Part shown: one piece after another, positions 27,108 to 38,740 of the stretch
Layout: each line of letters begins with the position of its first letter
Numbering within the stretch: position 1 is the first letter of the stretch
NCBI GenBank assembly: GCA_003527225.1
Contig: DPXQ01000087.1
Span: 66,281-130,280, forward strand
Source of the DNA: Rhizobium sp.
Lineage (GTDB): Bacteria > Pseudomonadota > Alphaproteobacteria > Rhizobiales > Rhizobiaceae
DNA length: 64,000 bases
Reading direction: 5' to 3'
The notes under the pieces: generated by a model
What the model saw: the letters and a program-made list of their open reading frames with translations, nothing else
Told to the model about the DNA's origin: nothing
Databases searched by the model: none
Made by a program: the position numbers and the translations under genes

Positions 27108-27572
27108 ATGTCAAACGCAATCAAGCAGTCAGGCGCATATCTGGAAATCGTATCCTTCCATCTCGGCGATCAGGAATTCTGCATCGATATCATGGCGATC
27201 CGCGAGATCCGCGGCTGGGCCCCCGTGACCCCGATGCCCCACACGCCGCCTTACGTGCTTGGCCTCATCAACCTGCGCGGCGCCGTTATTCCGGTAATAG
27301 ACATGGCTTGCCGTCTCGGCATGAACATGACCGAGCCCTCCGAGCGCTCGGCGATCATCGTCACCGATATCGCCGGCAAACTCGTCGGCCTTCTTGTGGA
27401 GCAGGTCTCGGATATGATGACCATTCGCGGCGAGGATCTGCAGCCAGCTCCTGAAATCATTCCGGAAGCCCAGCGCGCCTTCTGCCGCGGCATCGTGGCG
27501 CTTGAGAAAACCATGGTGTGCTTCCTCAATCTCGATACCGTCATCGCCGACGAGCTGGCGCAGGCGGCCTGA
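27108..27572 (+). CDS. cheW: chemotaxis coupling protein CheW
   Basis: A 154-residue CheW-domain protein. EIVSFHLGDQEFCIDIMAI, IREIRGWAPVTPMPHTPPYV and LGLINLRGAVIPVIDM are textbook CheW segments, followed by IIVTDIAGKLVGLLVEQVSD. CheW links chemoreceptors to the kinase CheA. No receptor, cheA or other che gene lies near, so this is a stand-alone copy, which is common in rhizobia with several chemosensory systems. It starts at the ATG after GGGAAGAG. Confidence 0.93.
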   Translation: MSNAIKQSGAYLEIVSFHLGDQEFCIDIMAIREIRGWAPVTPMPHTPPYVLGLINLRGAVIPVIDMACRLGMNMTEPSERSAIIVTDIAGKLVGLLVEQVSDMMTIRGEDLQPAPEIIPEAQRAFCRGIVALEKTMVCFLNLDTVIADELAQAA

Positions 27573-27979
27573 GTTCAGAAAGACGACTCTCTCCACAGAT
27601 CTGGTAGATCCGGCATCGTCGGGATATGCCAGACTGTTCGCGAGAGCAGGTCGTTTGTCGTCAACGGCCTCACCAAAGCTTCGAAGAAAATTCCGATCGC
27701 GGAAAAGATTACGCCCTGGAAACAGATGCTTCCAGGGCGTAGCTTTGTGAGTTGGCGACCGACAGGATGCCGGTTTGCCGGATATTGCTGGCAAGACATG
27801 CACAGAAAGACAGTACGGCGATGGGGTTTATCTCCGACCGTCTACGACATGTCAGCAGCATTCTGCCTCAAGTTTTGCCCGATCTAAAGCGCTAAAATAG
27901 GCAAAAACGACCGTTTGGCCCAATCACTGGACCTTTTTTGGGTCTACCGGCATTCGACGGCGTAGCGCCGGCGTGACCG
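27573..27979. other. 407-bp region between cheW and creA with a strong hairpin
   Basis: This convergent region has no supported gene. A perfect 12-bp inverted repeat lies at 27710-27741: TACGCCCTGGAA, 8-base loop, TTCCAGGGCGTA. On the minus strand it is followed by ATCTTTTCC, so it could end creA transcription; the plus side has only GCTTTGTG. It lies 138 bp after cheW and 239 bp after creA, far for either terminator. Confidence 0.5.
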
Positions 27980-28477
27980 TCACTTCGGCTTTCCGTTGCT
28001 CCAGGTAACCGGCTGCCCGAAGAGCGGCACTGTCGAAATCGCCATCTTGGCGGAACCGTCGACGACCTGACGCGAATGTACAAGATAGATTAGCGTATCG
28101 TTCGCCTTGTCGTAGATCCGGTTTACGACAAGTTTCTTCCAGATCAGCGACATGCCTTCGCGAAACACTTCCTCACCCTCCCGCGACAGATCGATGTCGC
28201 CGATCTCGATCGGTCCAGTCTGCCGGCAGGCGATCGAATTGTTCGAAGGGTCCTCGAACCAGTTACCCTTGGAGAGCCGGTCGATGATAGAGCGGTCGAA
28301 ATAGGTGACATGACAAGTCACGCCCTTGATCTGCGGATCGGTCACCGCTTCGACCAGAATGTCGTTGCCGACCCAATCCACGCCGACCTTGCCGACGACT
28401 TCGGCGGAAGCCGGGCCGGACATGAACGTGAGCACGACTGCGACTGCAGTTGATAGCGCATGGAACTTGAGGGACAT
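27980..28477 (-). CDS. creA: CreA family periplasmic protein
   Basis: A 165-residue protein with a signal peptide (FHALSTAVAVVLTFMSGPASA) and the CreA body: VGKVGVDWVGNDILVEA, DPQIKGVTCHVTYFDRS, ACRQTGPIEIG and WKKLVVNRIYDKANDTLIYL. Two cysteines are conserved. The family is widespread in Proteobacteria, probably periplasmic, and has no known function. The ATG at 28477 has GGAG 6 bases before it. The 3'-5' exonuclease gene lies upstream on the same strand, 52 bp away. Confidence 0.88.
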   Translation of the reverse strand: MSLKFHALSTAVAVVLTFMSGPASAEVVGKVGVDWVGNDILVEAVTDPQIKGVTCHVTYFDRSIIDRLSKGNWFEDPSNNSIACRQTGPIEIGDIDLSREGEEVFREGMSLIWKKLVVNRIYDKANDTLIYLVHSRQVVDGSAKMAISTVPLFGQPVTWSNGKPK

Positions 28478-28529
28478 GGCAATCTCCAAACGGGGTTTTC
28501 GATTTTAAAGATAAGCCCGCGACCGACAG

Positions 28530-29162
28530 TTACAAGACCGTCGGTCCTTGGCGTCGGCGCACCGAGCAGGGCTCGTAGCCGCCGCGAAAGAGCCGTCCCG
28601 GCTTCATGCCTATCTTCGCGGCAATATCCGCCACCCGCCCGACGCCGGACTGGCGCGCCATGGCGAGGGAGGCTTCCGCGCAGATCCTGGCGTCCTCGGC
28701 CGCATTGTGGTGCATGAACCTGAGCCCGAGATGGTCCGCCAGGATGTTCAGTTTGTGCGAAGACAGGTCCGGCCAGAGCTTTTGCGCCATCTTGACGCTG
28801 CAGAAATAGTCGAATTCCGGATAAGGCTGGCGATAGGCATCCAGTGCCGAGCGCCAGACACTGAAATCGAAGGCGGCGTTGTGGGCGATCATCGACGCGC
28901 CGGCAAAATCATCGGCGAACTCGTCCATCACCTCGGGAAATTCGGGCGCGTCCTCGACATGCTCTGGCCGAATGCCGTGAATGGCGATGTTAAAGGACGA
29001 AAAACGCATGCTTTTCGGGCGGATCAGCCGTTCCTCGACCCGCACGACTTCGCCATTGTCGATCCAGGCAAGCCCGACCGAACAAGCACTGCCTCGCTCC
29101 TCATTGGCGGTTTCGAAATCGATGGCAATGGTCTTGCCCGAAGGCTGCAATGTGGACGACAT
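28530..29162 (-). CDS. 3'-5' exonuclease of the DnaQ (DEDDh) family
   Basis: A 210-residue protein related to the proofreading epsilon subunit of DNA polymerase III and to RNase T. The metal-binding residues lie in TIAIDFETAN (Asp, Glu), IAHNAAFDFSVW (Asp) and MHHNAAEDARICAEA (His, Asp). Between them, PYPEFDYFCSVKMAQKLWP and HKLNILADHLGL match the shorter DnaQ-like proteins common in rhizobia. Its role (repair or RNA trimming) is not clear. The ATG at 29162 is chosen as the last sensible start before the exonuclease motif. It is divergent from the hydrolase gene, 51 bp apart. Confidence 0.82.
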   Translation of the reverse strand: MSSTLQPSGKTIAIDFETANEERGSACSVGLAWIDNGEVVRVEERLIRPKSMRFSSFNIAIHGIRPEHVEDAPEFPEVMDEFADDFAGASMIAHNAAFDFSVWRSALDAYRQPYPEFDYFCSVKMAQKLWPDLSSHKLNILADHLGLRFMHHNAAEDARICAEASLAMARQSGVGRVADIAAKIGMKPGRLFRGGYEPCSVRRRQGPTVL

Positions 29163-29213
29163 GAACCCGGAATAGGCTGCAAGAGAGATTCGGGCAACAA
29201 GACGGACGCGAAA

Positions 29214-29888
29214 TTGCCGGAGATCGCCGGATTCTACTGCGAGATCGACAATCCGCACGCAAGCGGCGTGCCCCTCCTGCTGTTGCATGGCAGCGGCCAG
29301 GACGAAAACGCCTGGAGCGGCATCGCGCAGGGCATCGCCCCCGATTCGCCACTGATCCGCCTGCGCGGCAATTTCGTCTGGGAAGGCAAATACGCCTTCT
29401 TCCGCCGAAAGCCGGACCGTGGCCTCGACCAGGTCGATCTCGCCCGTTCAGTTGGCGAACTCGCATTCCTCATCGAACAATTGACCGGCATGTTGGGGCA
29501 GCGGAAGCCTGTTCTGGCTGGCTATTCCAACGGCGCGATCGCCTGTGCGGCGCTGGCGCGCGACGCCGGGCATCTGACGCGGGGGGCCATCTTGATGCGC
29601 GCCCTGTCCCCCGAGCAGGACGTCCCGTTTCCATCAATGGCCGGATATCCGGTGCTGATCCTGTCGGGCGCCACCGACAGCCGCCGTGCCCCGCAGGATG
29701 GCGAGACGCTTGCCCGGCAGTTTCGCGGGGCGGGCGCCGAGGTAACGCACCACCTTCTGCCCTGCGGCCACGGCTGGGATGAGAACGGGCGCGATGTTGC
29801 CATTTCGCGACAATGGTTGCTGGACATCATGTCGAAGCCATGCCCATCCTTGACAAGGGGAACTGCGACCAACACGATCTCACCATGA
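29214..29888 (+). CDS. alpha/beta hydrolase (phospholipase/carboxylesterase-like)
   Basis: A 224-residue hydrolase with LLLLHGSGQDENAW (oxyanion), LAGYSNGAIACAALA (nucleophile Ser), VLILSGATDSRRAP (Asp) and LLPCGHGWDE (His), a complete triad. It resembles the YpfH/carboxylesterase group. The start is not certain: no in-frame ATG exists between the upstream gene and the first motif, and the best candidate is TTG at 29214 with GACGGA about 7 bases before it. Codon use in the body is normal. Confidence 0.75.
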   Translation: MPEIAGFYCEIDNPHASGVPLLLLHGSGQDENAWSGIAQGIAPDSPLIRLRGNFVWEGKYAFFRRKPDRGLDQVDLARSVGELAFLIEQLTGMLGQRKPVLAGYSNGAIACAALARDAGHLTRGAILMRALSPEQDVPFPSMAGYPVLILSGATDSRRAPQDGETLARQFRGAGAEVTHHLLPCGHGWDENGRDVAISRQWLLDIMSKPCPSLTRGTATNTISP

Positions 29889-29987
29889 TCGCAATTGCTT
29901 CGACCTTGCATATGACCGTCACGACCATCGTCCTTCCAGGGGACGCTGGAATGCGATCGCGTCAATAACAGCACGATCATCATTCAG

Positions 29988-30015
29988 CGAACCCTACCGA
30001 GGCGAGTAGGGTTCG
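29988..30015. repeat. 10-bp perfect inverted repeat
   Basis: CGAACCCTAC (29988-29997) and GTAGGGTTCG (30006-30015) enclose an 8-base loop. No T-run follows on either strand. It lies 37 bp before the acetyltransferase start and about 100 bp after the hydrolase stop, and could be a leader hairpin, an operator or a processed 3' end. Confidence 0.5.
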
Positions 30016-30052
30016 AGAAGCCCGCTCTCCCGGCAAACTTACGGAGAGCATA

Positions 30053-30595
30053 ATGTCTGAAATACCACCGATAGATCCTGTCGACCCGGTCGCGGCCTGG
30101 CCTTCTGGTCTGGTCATTCGCGCCCGCACCTCCGCGGATGCGGAAGGGATAGCCGCCATGCAACACATGCCCGGATTCCGCGCCGGTACTCTGCGCCTGC
30201 CCTATCCCAAAACCGAGGATGTGCAAAAATTCATCGAGACAGAGGCGCCGGGCAGCGTTTCGCTGGTGGCGCTCATGGACGGCATCATCGTCGGCGACAT
30301 CGGCCTCAACCGCTTTGCCGGTCGTCGGGCCCATGCGGCCGGCATCGGCATGGGTGTGGATGACGACTATCACAGACGCGGCATCGGGCGAGCAATGCTC
30401 GGTGAGATCGTCGCCATTGCCGACTTCTGGCTGAACATCGCACGGCTGGAACTGACGGTCTTCGTCGACAATGTTGGCGCAATCGCCCTCTACGAAAGCT
30501 TCGGTTTCGAGCGCGAGGGCATGCACCGCGGCTTCGCCTTCAGGGACGGCCGGTATGTCGATGCGCTTGCGATGGCGCGGTTTCGGCCCGAGTGA
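30053..30595 (+). CDS. GNAT family N-acetyltransferase
   Basis: A 180-residue protein of the RimJ/RimL-like GNAT group. The acetyl-CoA-binding stretch is GVDDDYHRRGIGRAMLGEI, followed by LELTVFVDNVGAIALYESFG and FEREGMHRGFAFRDGRYVD, the typical C-terminal motifs. The substrate may be a small molecule or a protein N terminus. The first 20 residues are Pro-rich. A CGGAGAG ribosome binding site lies before the ATG. Confidence 0.88.
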   Translation: MSEIPPIDPVDPVAAWPSGLVIRARTSADAEGIAAMQHMPGFRAGTLRLPYPKTEDVQKFIETEAPGSVSLVALMDGIIVGDIGLNRFAGRRAHAAGIGMGVDDDYHRRGIGRAMLGEIVAIADFWLNIARLELTVFVDNVGAIALYESFGFEREGMHRGFAFRDGRYVDALAMARFRPE

Positions 30596-30804
30596 CCGGC
30601 AACCGGACCTTCCGGACCGCCTTTTCGGGCCGTCGAGTGGCTTTTCTCGCCCTGCGGCCCGATTCTGCTCTATACTTTGTCGTGATTGCAAAGTACGTAC
30701 GCCGCATGAATGACCCGCCATGTGTGGGAAGCAGCGTATCTATGCCGCCCGATCGCATCATCGGTTAAGGATGCGACAGACCCGAATTTCGAAAGACAGA
30801 TCCT

Positions 30805-32772
30805 ATGACAGAATTGAACGGCATCGTTCCGGCGATTGCTGAGGCCTTGCATAAGCGCGGCTACCTTGAGCTGACCCCCGTGCAACAGGCCATGATCGAC
30901 CCCGATCTGGAAGGCCGCGACGCGCTGGTCTCGGCCCAGACCGGCTCCGGCAAGACGGTCGCCTTTGGCCTGGCGCTCGCCCCGACATTGCTCGGCACCG
31001 AGAACCGCTTCGGCCGCGCCGGCGCGCCGCTGGCGCTCGCCATCGCGCCGACCCGCGAGCTGGCCATGCAGGTCATGCGCGAGCTGGCATGGCTCTATGA
31101 GAAGACAGGTGCGGTGATCGCATCCTGCGTCGGCGGCATGGATGTCCGCAACGAGCGCCGGGCGCTGGAGCGTGGCGCCCATATCGTCGTCGGCACGCCG
31201 GGCCGTCTTCGCGACCATATCACCCGCCGCGCGCTGGATCTGTCGGGACTGCGCGCCGTGGTGCTCGATGAGGCCGACGAAATGCTCGACCTCGGCTTCC
31301 GCGAGGATCTCGAATTCATCCTGGAAGCCTCGCCGGACGATCGCCGCACCCTGATGTTCTCGGCCACCGTGCCGAAATCGATCGCCAGCCTCGCCAAGAG
31401 CTATCAGCGCGACGCCCGCCGCATCGAGACGGTTTCGGAGCAGAAGCAGCATGTCGATATCGATTATCGGGCCCTTGTGGCTGCCCCTTCCGACCGGGAA
31501 AACGCGATCATCAACGTGCTGCGCTATTATGATGCGCGCAACGCCATCGTCTTCTGTTCGACGCGCGCCGCCGTCAACCACCTGACGGCCCGTTTCAACA
31601 ATCGCGGCTTCTCGGTCGTTGCCCTTTCCGGCGAACTGAGCCAGAACGAGCGCACCCACGCTCTGCAGGCCATGCGCGACGGCCGCGCCCGCGTCTGCAT
31701 CGCAACTGACGTTGCCGCCCGAGGGATCGACCTTCCTGGCCTCGAACTGGTGATCCATGCCGATCTGCCGACCAATCCCGACACGCTACTGCACAGGAGT
31801 GGCCGGACGGGCCGTGCGGGCCGCAAGGGTGTCAGCGCGCTGATCGTGCCCGCCAGTGGCCGCCGCCGCGCCGAGCGCCTGCTGCAAAACGCCAATATTG
31901 CCGCCACATGGGCAAAACCGCCGTCCGCCGACGAAATCCTGCGCCGCGATGATGAACGCGTGCTTGCCGATCCGGTATTCGCCGAACCAGTCACCGATGA
32001 AGAACGTCCGTTCCTCACCGAACTTCTCGAGAAGCATGGCGCCGAACAGGTCGCCGCCGCCTTCGTGCGGCTCTATCGCGCCGGTCGGTCCGCGCCGGAA
32101 GACCTGATCGACGTCGCACTCACGCCGGAACGCAAGCGGCGCGAAGGCGAGGACTTTCCTCCGTCGCCGAGCCGTGGCCGCGATTCCGATTTCGGCCAGG
32201 GCGTCTGGTTCTCGCTGTCGGTCGGCCGCAAGCAGAATGCCGAGCCGCGCTGGCTGATCCCCATGCTCTGCCGCCACGGCAAGATGACCAAGAACGAGAT
32301 TGGCGCGATCAAGATGCAGCCGGAGGAGACCTTCGTCGAGATTGCGGCGGGTCACGCCGACGCATTTCTGGCGGCCATCGGCCCGAATGGAACGATGGAG
32401 CGCGGCGTCACGGTCAAGCGCCTCGACGGAACCCCGGACCTGAGCGGCGGCGGCCAGAGGGATAAGTCCTTCAAGGACAAGAAGCCGTTTGGCGACAAGA
32501 AGGCCCATGGTGGCAAGAAGGCCTATGGCGACAAGAAGCCTTTCACCGACAAGAAACCCTACGAGAAGAAGCCCTATGCCGGCAAGCGCGCCGACGACGA
32601 TATGGTCAAGGCCGACCGCGAGGTCTGGGGCGATCCCAAGCCCGTCAGCGACAAGCCTGCATGGACCAAGAAGCCCGGCAAGGCCGACTGGGCAGGCAAG
32701 CCGAAAGGCAAGTTCGGCGGTGCCGCGACCGGCAGCCCGAAGAACGGCAAGCCAGGAAAACCGAAAGGCTGA
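30805..32772 (+). CDS. DEAD-box RNA helicase with DbpA-type RNA-binding domain
   Basis: A 655-residue ATP-dependent RNA helicase. The Q motif (LTPVQQAMI), Walker A AQTGSGKT (44-51), PTRELAMQV, DEAD (155-158), SAT, TDVAARGIDLPGLE and HRSGRTGRAG are all intact. A DbpA-like RRM domain follows near residues 470-545 (FSLSVGRKQNAEPRWLIPML). The last 110 residues are a Lys/Pro/Gly-rich tail of repeated DKKPF/DKKAY-type units, predicted to be disordered and to bind RNA. The likely roles are ribosome assembly and RNA turnover, as for DeaD, DbpA and CsdA. The precise paralogue is unclear, so no symbol is given. Confidence 0.92.
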   Translation: MTELNGIVPAIAEALHKRGYLELTPVQQAMIDPDLEGRDALVSAQTGSGKTVAFGLALAPTLLGTENRFGRAGAPLALAIAPTRELAMQVMRELAWLYEKTGAVIASCVGGMDVRNERRALERGAHIVVGTPGRLRDHITRRALDLSGLRAVVLDEADEMLDLGFREDLEFILEASPDDRRTLMFSATVPKSIASLAKSYQRDARRIETVSEQKQHVDIDYRALVAAPSDRENAIINVLRYYDARNAIVFCSTRAAVNHLTARFNNRGFSVVALSGELSQNERTHALQAMRDGRARVCIATDVAARGIDLPGLELVIHADLPTNPDTLLHRSGRTGRAGRKGVSALIVPASGRRRAERLLQNANIAATWAKPPSADEILRRDDERVLADPVFAEPVTDEERPFLTELLEKHGAEQVAAAFVRLYRAGRSAPEDLIDVALTPERKRREGEDFPPSPSRGRDSDFGQGVWFSLSVGRKQNAEPRWLIPMLCRHGKMTKNEIGAIKMQPEETFVEIAAGHADAFLAAIGPNGTMERGVTVKRLDGTPDLSGGGQRDKSFKDKKPFGDKKAHGGKKAYGDKKPFTDKKPYEKKPYAGKRADDDMVKADREVWGDPKPVSDKPAWTKKPGKADWAGKPKGKFGGAATGSPKNGKPGKPKG

Positions 32773-32989
32773 GGGCGTCCCGCCCATCCAGTAGGTCGCC
32801 TCCTCTCTTCTTGTTGCAGTGCTCGTTCGCCGTTGGGTGGGCACTGCACGCTCCGCCGACCCGTTTACCTTTGCTTCAGCATCGGAACAGAGAGCGTCCG
32901 TCGGACACCGTCCTTGAAGACGACGTTAAGGAATGGCGGGCTAGATCCCTCCGGACACCTCCCGATACCGAAGACCTTCGTTCACGCGA

Positions 32990-33832
<843 letters not shown>

Positions 33833-33877
33833 GGTCGTCGGGAGCAGGCGGCGGCGTCATGCCCCCCACCGCAGCCC

Positions 33878-35539
33878 TCACTCCGCAGCCGGGGCCACCT
33901 CCCGCATGTCCCTTTCCAACATCTCGCCATGCTTCTTCTTCGCCAAGAGTTCGCGAGCCTTGGCATATTCCGGATCGTTCCAGAACATCAGGCACCCGTT
34001 GCAGCCGCGCCCGCAGCAGCCCTCCGCGCCCTTGCGCGAGGTCTTCGAGCGCTTGTCCATCACGTCTTCGGAAATCGCTTCCTGCAACTTCTTGACGCCG
34101 TTGTGGTAGGCGCCCTCGTAAACCGTCTGGCCGAGCTCGATCTTCTGCGCCACCTTGTCGACACGCAGGCGCTGCCATTCCTCCTCGGTGAGCGGCGCCT
34201 CCTTGCGGATAATGGTGAAGGGCGGAAACTTGGCGATCAGATCCTCTACCTTCTCCCGGTCGAAGGCGGAGAACGGAATGAAGATCGGCCGTTGCGGCCC
34301 GGCATTGACGGCTTGCAGCGTCACGTTCGGCGCGTCGGCATGACGGTAGTCGTAGAGCCGCAGGAACACGGTCTCGTCCGTCGCCTTCGGCGGGATCAGT
34401 TCCAGCACGTCGCCCGCTTCCAGCTTGTTCTTCACTGAGACGACGAAGCCATCCTCGCGGACCTCCTGGATGATGCCGGCAAACTCCCAGGTACCGAAGG
34501 TCTTGGTGTTCTCGTAGTTGTGCGCATAGTTCTGCAGACGGCCCTCGTGGAAGGCGATGGTGAAGCCGCGGCTGCCGACGGTCTCCAGCTCGCGCATATA
34601 GGGTTCCGGCGACCAGTTTTCCGGATCGGCATAGTAGTCGTCGATCGCCCGGCGATAGGTACGCGCCACTGTCGCCACGTAGTAGGGCGACTTGTTGCGG
34701 CCCTCGACCTTCAGGCTGTCGACGCCGAGCTTCAGATAGTCGTCGAGTTTCGGCATCAGGCACATATCCTTGGAATTCAGGATATAGGAGCCGCGCGAAT
34801 CCTCCTCGATCGGCATCAGCTCGCCCGGGCGCGCCCCCTCCTCCAGCACGAATTCGAAGAGACCCTCGTTGTGCTCGTTGATCTCCAGTTCCTTGATCGT
34901 GCCGTCGCGGAGCCTCAGGTGCACCTTGTACTGCCAGCGGCAGGAATTGGCGCAATTGCCCTGGTTCGCGCCGCGCTCGGCCATGAAATTGGAGAGCAGA
35001 CAGCGCCCGGAATAGGTCATGCACATGGCGCCGTGGACGAAGGTTTCGAGCCGCACGTCCGGACATTTCTCGCGGATTTCGGTGAGTTCGGAGAACGTCA
35101 CCTCTCGGGCGAGCACCACGAGCTCCGCGCCCTGCTCCTTCCACGCATCGACCGTCAGCCACGAACAGACATTGGCCTGCGTCGAGACATGCAGCTTCAG
35201 TTCCGGCGCGTGCTTGCGCAGGTAATGGAAGACGCCGGGATCGGCGACGATGACACCATCCGGCTGGACCTCCTTCAAGGTCGCGACGTAGTCGACGACC
35301 TTCGGCACGTCCTTGTTGTGAGTGAAGAGGTTCAGCGTCAGGTAGACCCGCACGCCATGCTCATGGGCGAAGCGGATGCCCTCCTTCACGTCCTCCAGCG
35401 AAAGCTGCGACTTGGTCCTGAGCGACATGTCGGGCGTGCCCATGTAGACGGCGTCCGCTCCGTAGAGCACGGCCACCTTCAACCGCTCGAGCGAGCCGGC
35501 GGGCATCAGGAGTTCGGAACGTCTGGCCTTTGCTGTCAT
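33878..35539 (-). CDS. U32 peptidase-family protein
   Basis: A 553-residue U32 protein. The start SELLMPAGSLERLKVAVLYG and the block FVHGAMCMTYSGRCLLSNFM are U32 signatures, with CANSCRWQY shortly after. Although named peptidases, characterised members (TrhP, RlhA, UbiU/V) act in tRNA or rRNA hydroxylation or ubiquinone hydroxylation and often carry iron-sulphur clusters. Here the C-terminal end adds a compact cysteine patch, CCGRGCNGCL near residue 511, that could bind a metal or cluster. The ATG at 35539 follows a region with a GC-rich hairpin. The exact substrate is unknown; RlhA- or TrhP-like function is the best guess. Confidence 0.85.
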   Translation of the reverse strand: MTAKARRSELLMPAGSLERLKVAVLYGADAVYMGTPDMSLRTKSQLSLEDVKEGIRFAHEHGVRVYLTLNLFTHNKDVPKVVDYVATLKEVQPDGVIVADPGVFHYLRKHAPELKLHVSTQANVCSWLTVDAWKEQGAELVVLAREVTFSELTEIREKCPDVRLETFVHGAMCMTYSGRCLLSNFMAERGANQGNCANSCRWQYKVHLRLRDGTIKELEINEHNEGLFEFVLEEGARPGELMPIEEDSRGSYILNSKDMCLMPKLDDYLKLGVDSLKVEGRNKSPYYVATVARTYRRAIDDYYADPENWSPEPYMRELETVGSRGFTIAFHEGRLQNYAHNYENTKTFGTWEFAGIIQEVREDGFVVSVKNKLEAGDVLELIPPKATDETVFLRLYDYRHADAPNVTLQAVNAGPQRPIFIPFSAFDREKVEDLIAKFPPFTIIRKEAPLTEEEWQRLRVDKVAQKIELGQTVYEGAYHNGVKKLQEAISEDVMDKRSKTSRKGAEGCCGRGCNGCLMFWNDPEYAKARELLAKKKHGEMLERDMREVAPAAE

Positions 35540-35560
35540 CAGATGGATCAACCTTCTTGC

Positions 35561-35577
35561 GCGCGCCTGCGGCGCGC
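35561..35577. repeat. short GC-rich hairpin between ligA and the U32 gene
   Basis: GCGCGCC (35561-35567), loop TGC, GGCGCGC (35571-35577). It lies between the ligA stop and the U32 start, on the leader side of the U32 mRNA. No T-run is present, so a terminator role is weakly supported. Confidence 0.3.
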
Positions 35578-35653
35578 AATCTGGCACGCCTATACACCAC
35601 AAGCGACGATGGGGCCAGCCAGACGCGATCTGTACGCAGACAGGGCGCGGGCC

Positions 35654-37843
<2,190 letters not shown>

Positions 37844-37887
37844 TTAGCCGAATTCTCCAGAATGAAAAGACGGCAAGAGGAAAACCC

Positions 37888-38733
37888 TCAGCCAAGGATG
37901 TCGGGCGAAAGATCGATCCTCGCCGTAATCGGCAAATGATCGGATGCCTCCCGCGCCAGCAGCGAATCGTGAACGGCAATACCGGCGATCAGTCCCGCCC
38001 TATTGGCCATGATCCGGTCGAGCGACAGCACGGGCAGCCGCGCCGGATAGCTCGGCAAGGGCGGCGGGAGGGGGCCAAAGACCTTTTCGAGCCGCACCAG
38101 CGACGAGCCGTGACCGAGCCGCCATTCGTTGAAATCCCCCATCAGCACGGTCGGTCTCTCCTCGCGCCCGCCCATGATATCGACGATGACATCCGCCTGT
38201 TGGCGCCGAGCCCAGCGCAACAATCCGAGATGCGCCGCGATCACACGGAAGCCCAGTCCCTGTTCAAGGTCGATCTCGGCCACCACGGCGCCGCGCGGCT
38301 CCAGTCCCGGCAAGGCGACCTGATGGATATCGCGGACGATCCCCTGTTTGAAGAGCAGAACATTGCCACGCCAGCCATGGGACTTCGGCTTGTGCAGGAC
38401 CGGTATGTGCATGAGCCCGGTTTCGAGCCTGAGGCGCGGCAGGTCGAGGAGGCCTGATCTCTCCCCGAACCGCTCATCGGCCTCCTGAAGTGCGATCACG
38501 TCCGGATCGATCTCACGGATCACCTCGATGATACGATCAGGATCGAACCTGCCGTCAGTACCGACACATTTGTGGACATTGTAGGAGGCCACCACCATGC
38601 TCGCCTCGCAACGCAGGTGCGAGGCATGCTCGGACGGGCGATCGTGCCGATTCTTGATCGAGGCGTACATCGTCCGGGCGATGTTGCCGGTCTTCTTCTT
38701 CATGGTGTGGCCGTCTTTTCCCAATGCAAACAT
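37888..38733 (-). CDS. EEP family hydrolase paired with cardiolipin synthase
   Basis: A 281-residue endonuclease/exonuclease/phosphatase protein. VVASYNVHKCVG holds the metal-binding Asn, VIALQEADERF the Glu, VLMGDFNEWR the Asp/Asn pair and EASDHLPITARI the catalytic Asp-His. The start ATG at 38733 has GAGGAA 4 bases before it and is only 7 bp from the stop of the upstream cls gene, so they form an operon. In E. coli, ybhP (an EEP protein) is likewise linked to clsB, which suggests a related lipid phosphoester or phosphodiester substrate. It does not resemble the EEP protein at 16.2 kb beyond the fold. Confidence 0.8.
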   Translation of the reverse strand: MFALGKDGHTMKKKTGNIARTMYASIKNRHDRPSEHASHLRCEASMVVASYNVHKCVGTDGRFDPDRIIEVIREIDPDVIALQEADERFGERSGLLDLPRLRLETGLMHIPVLHKPKSHGWRGNVLLFKQGIVRDIHQVALPGLEPRGAVVAEIDLEQGLGFRVIAAHLGLLRWARRQQADVIVDIMGGREERPTVLMGDFNEWRLGHGSSLVRLEKVFGPLPPPLPSYPARLPVLSLDRIMANRAGLIAGIAVHDSLLAREASDHLPITARIDLSPDILG

Positions 38734-38740
38734 CGTTTCC

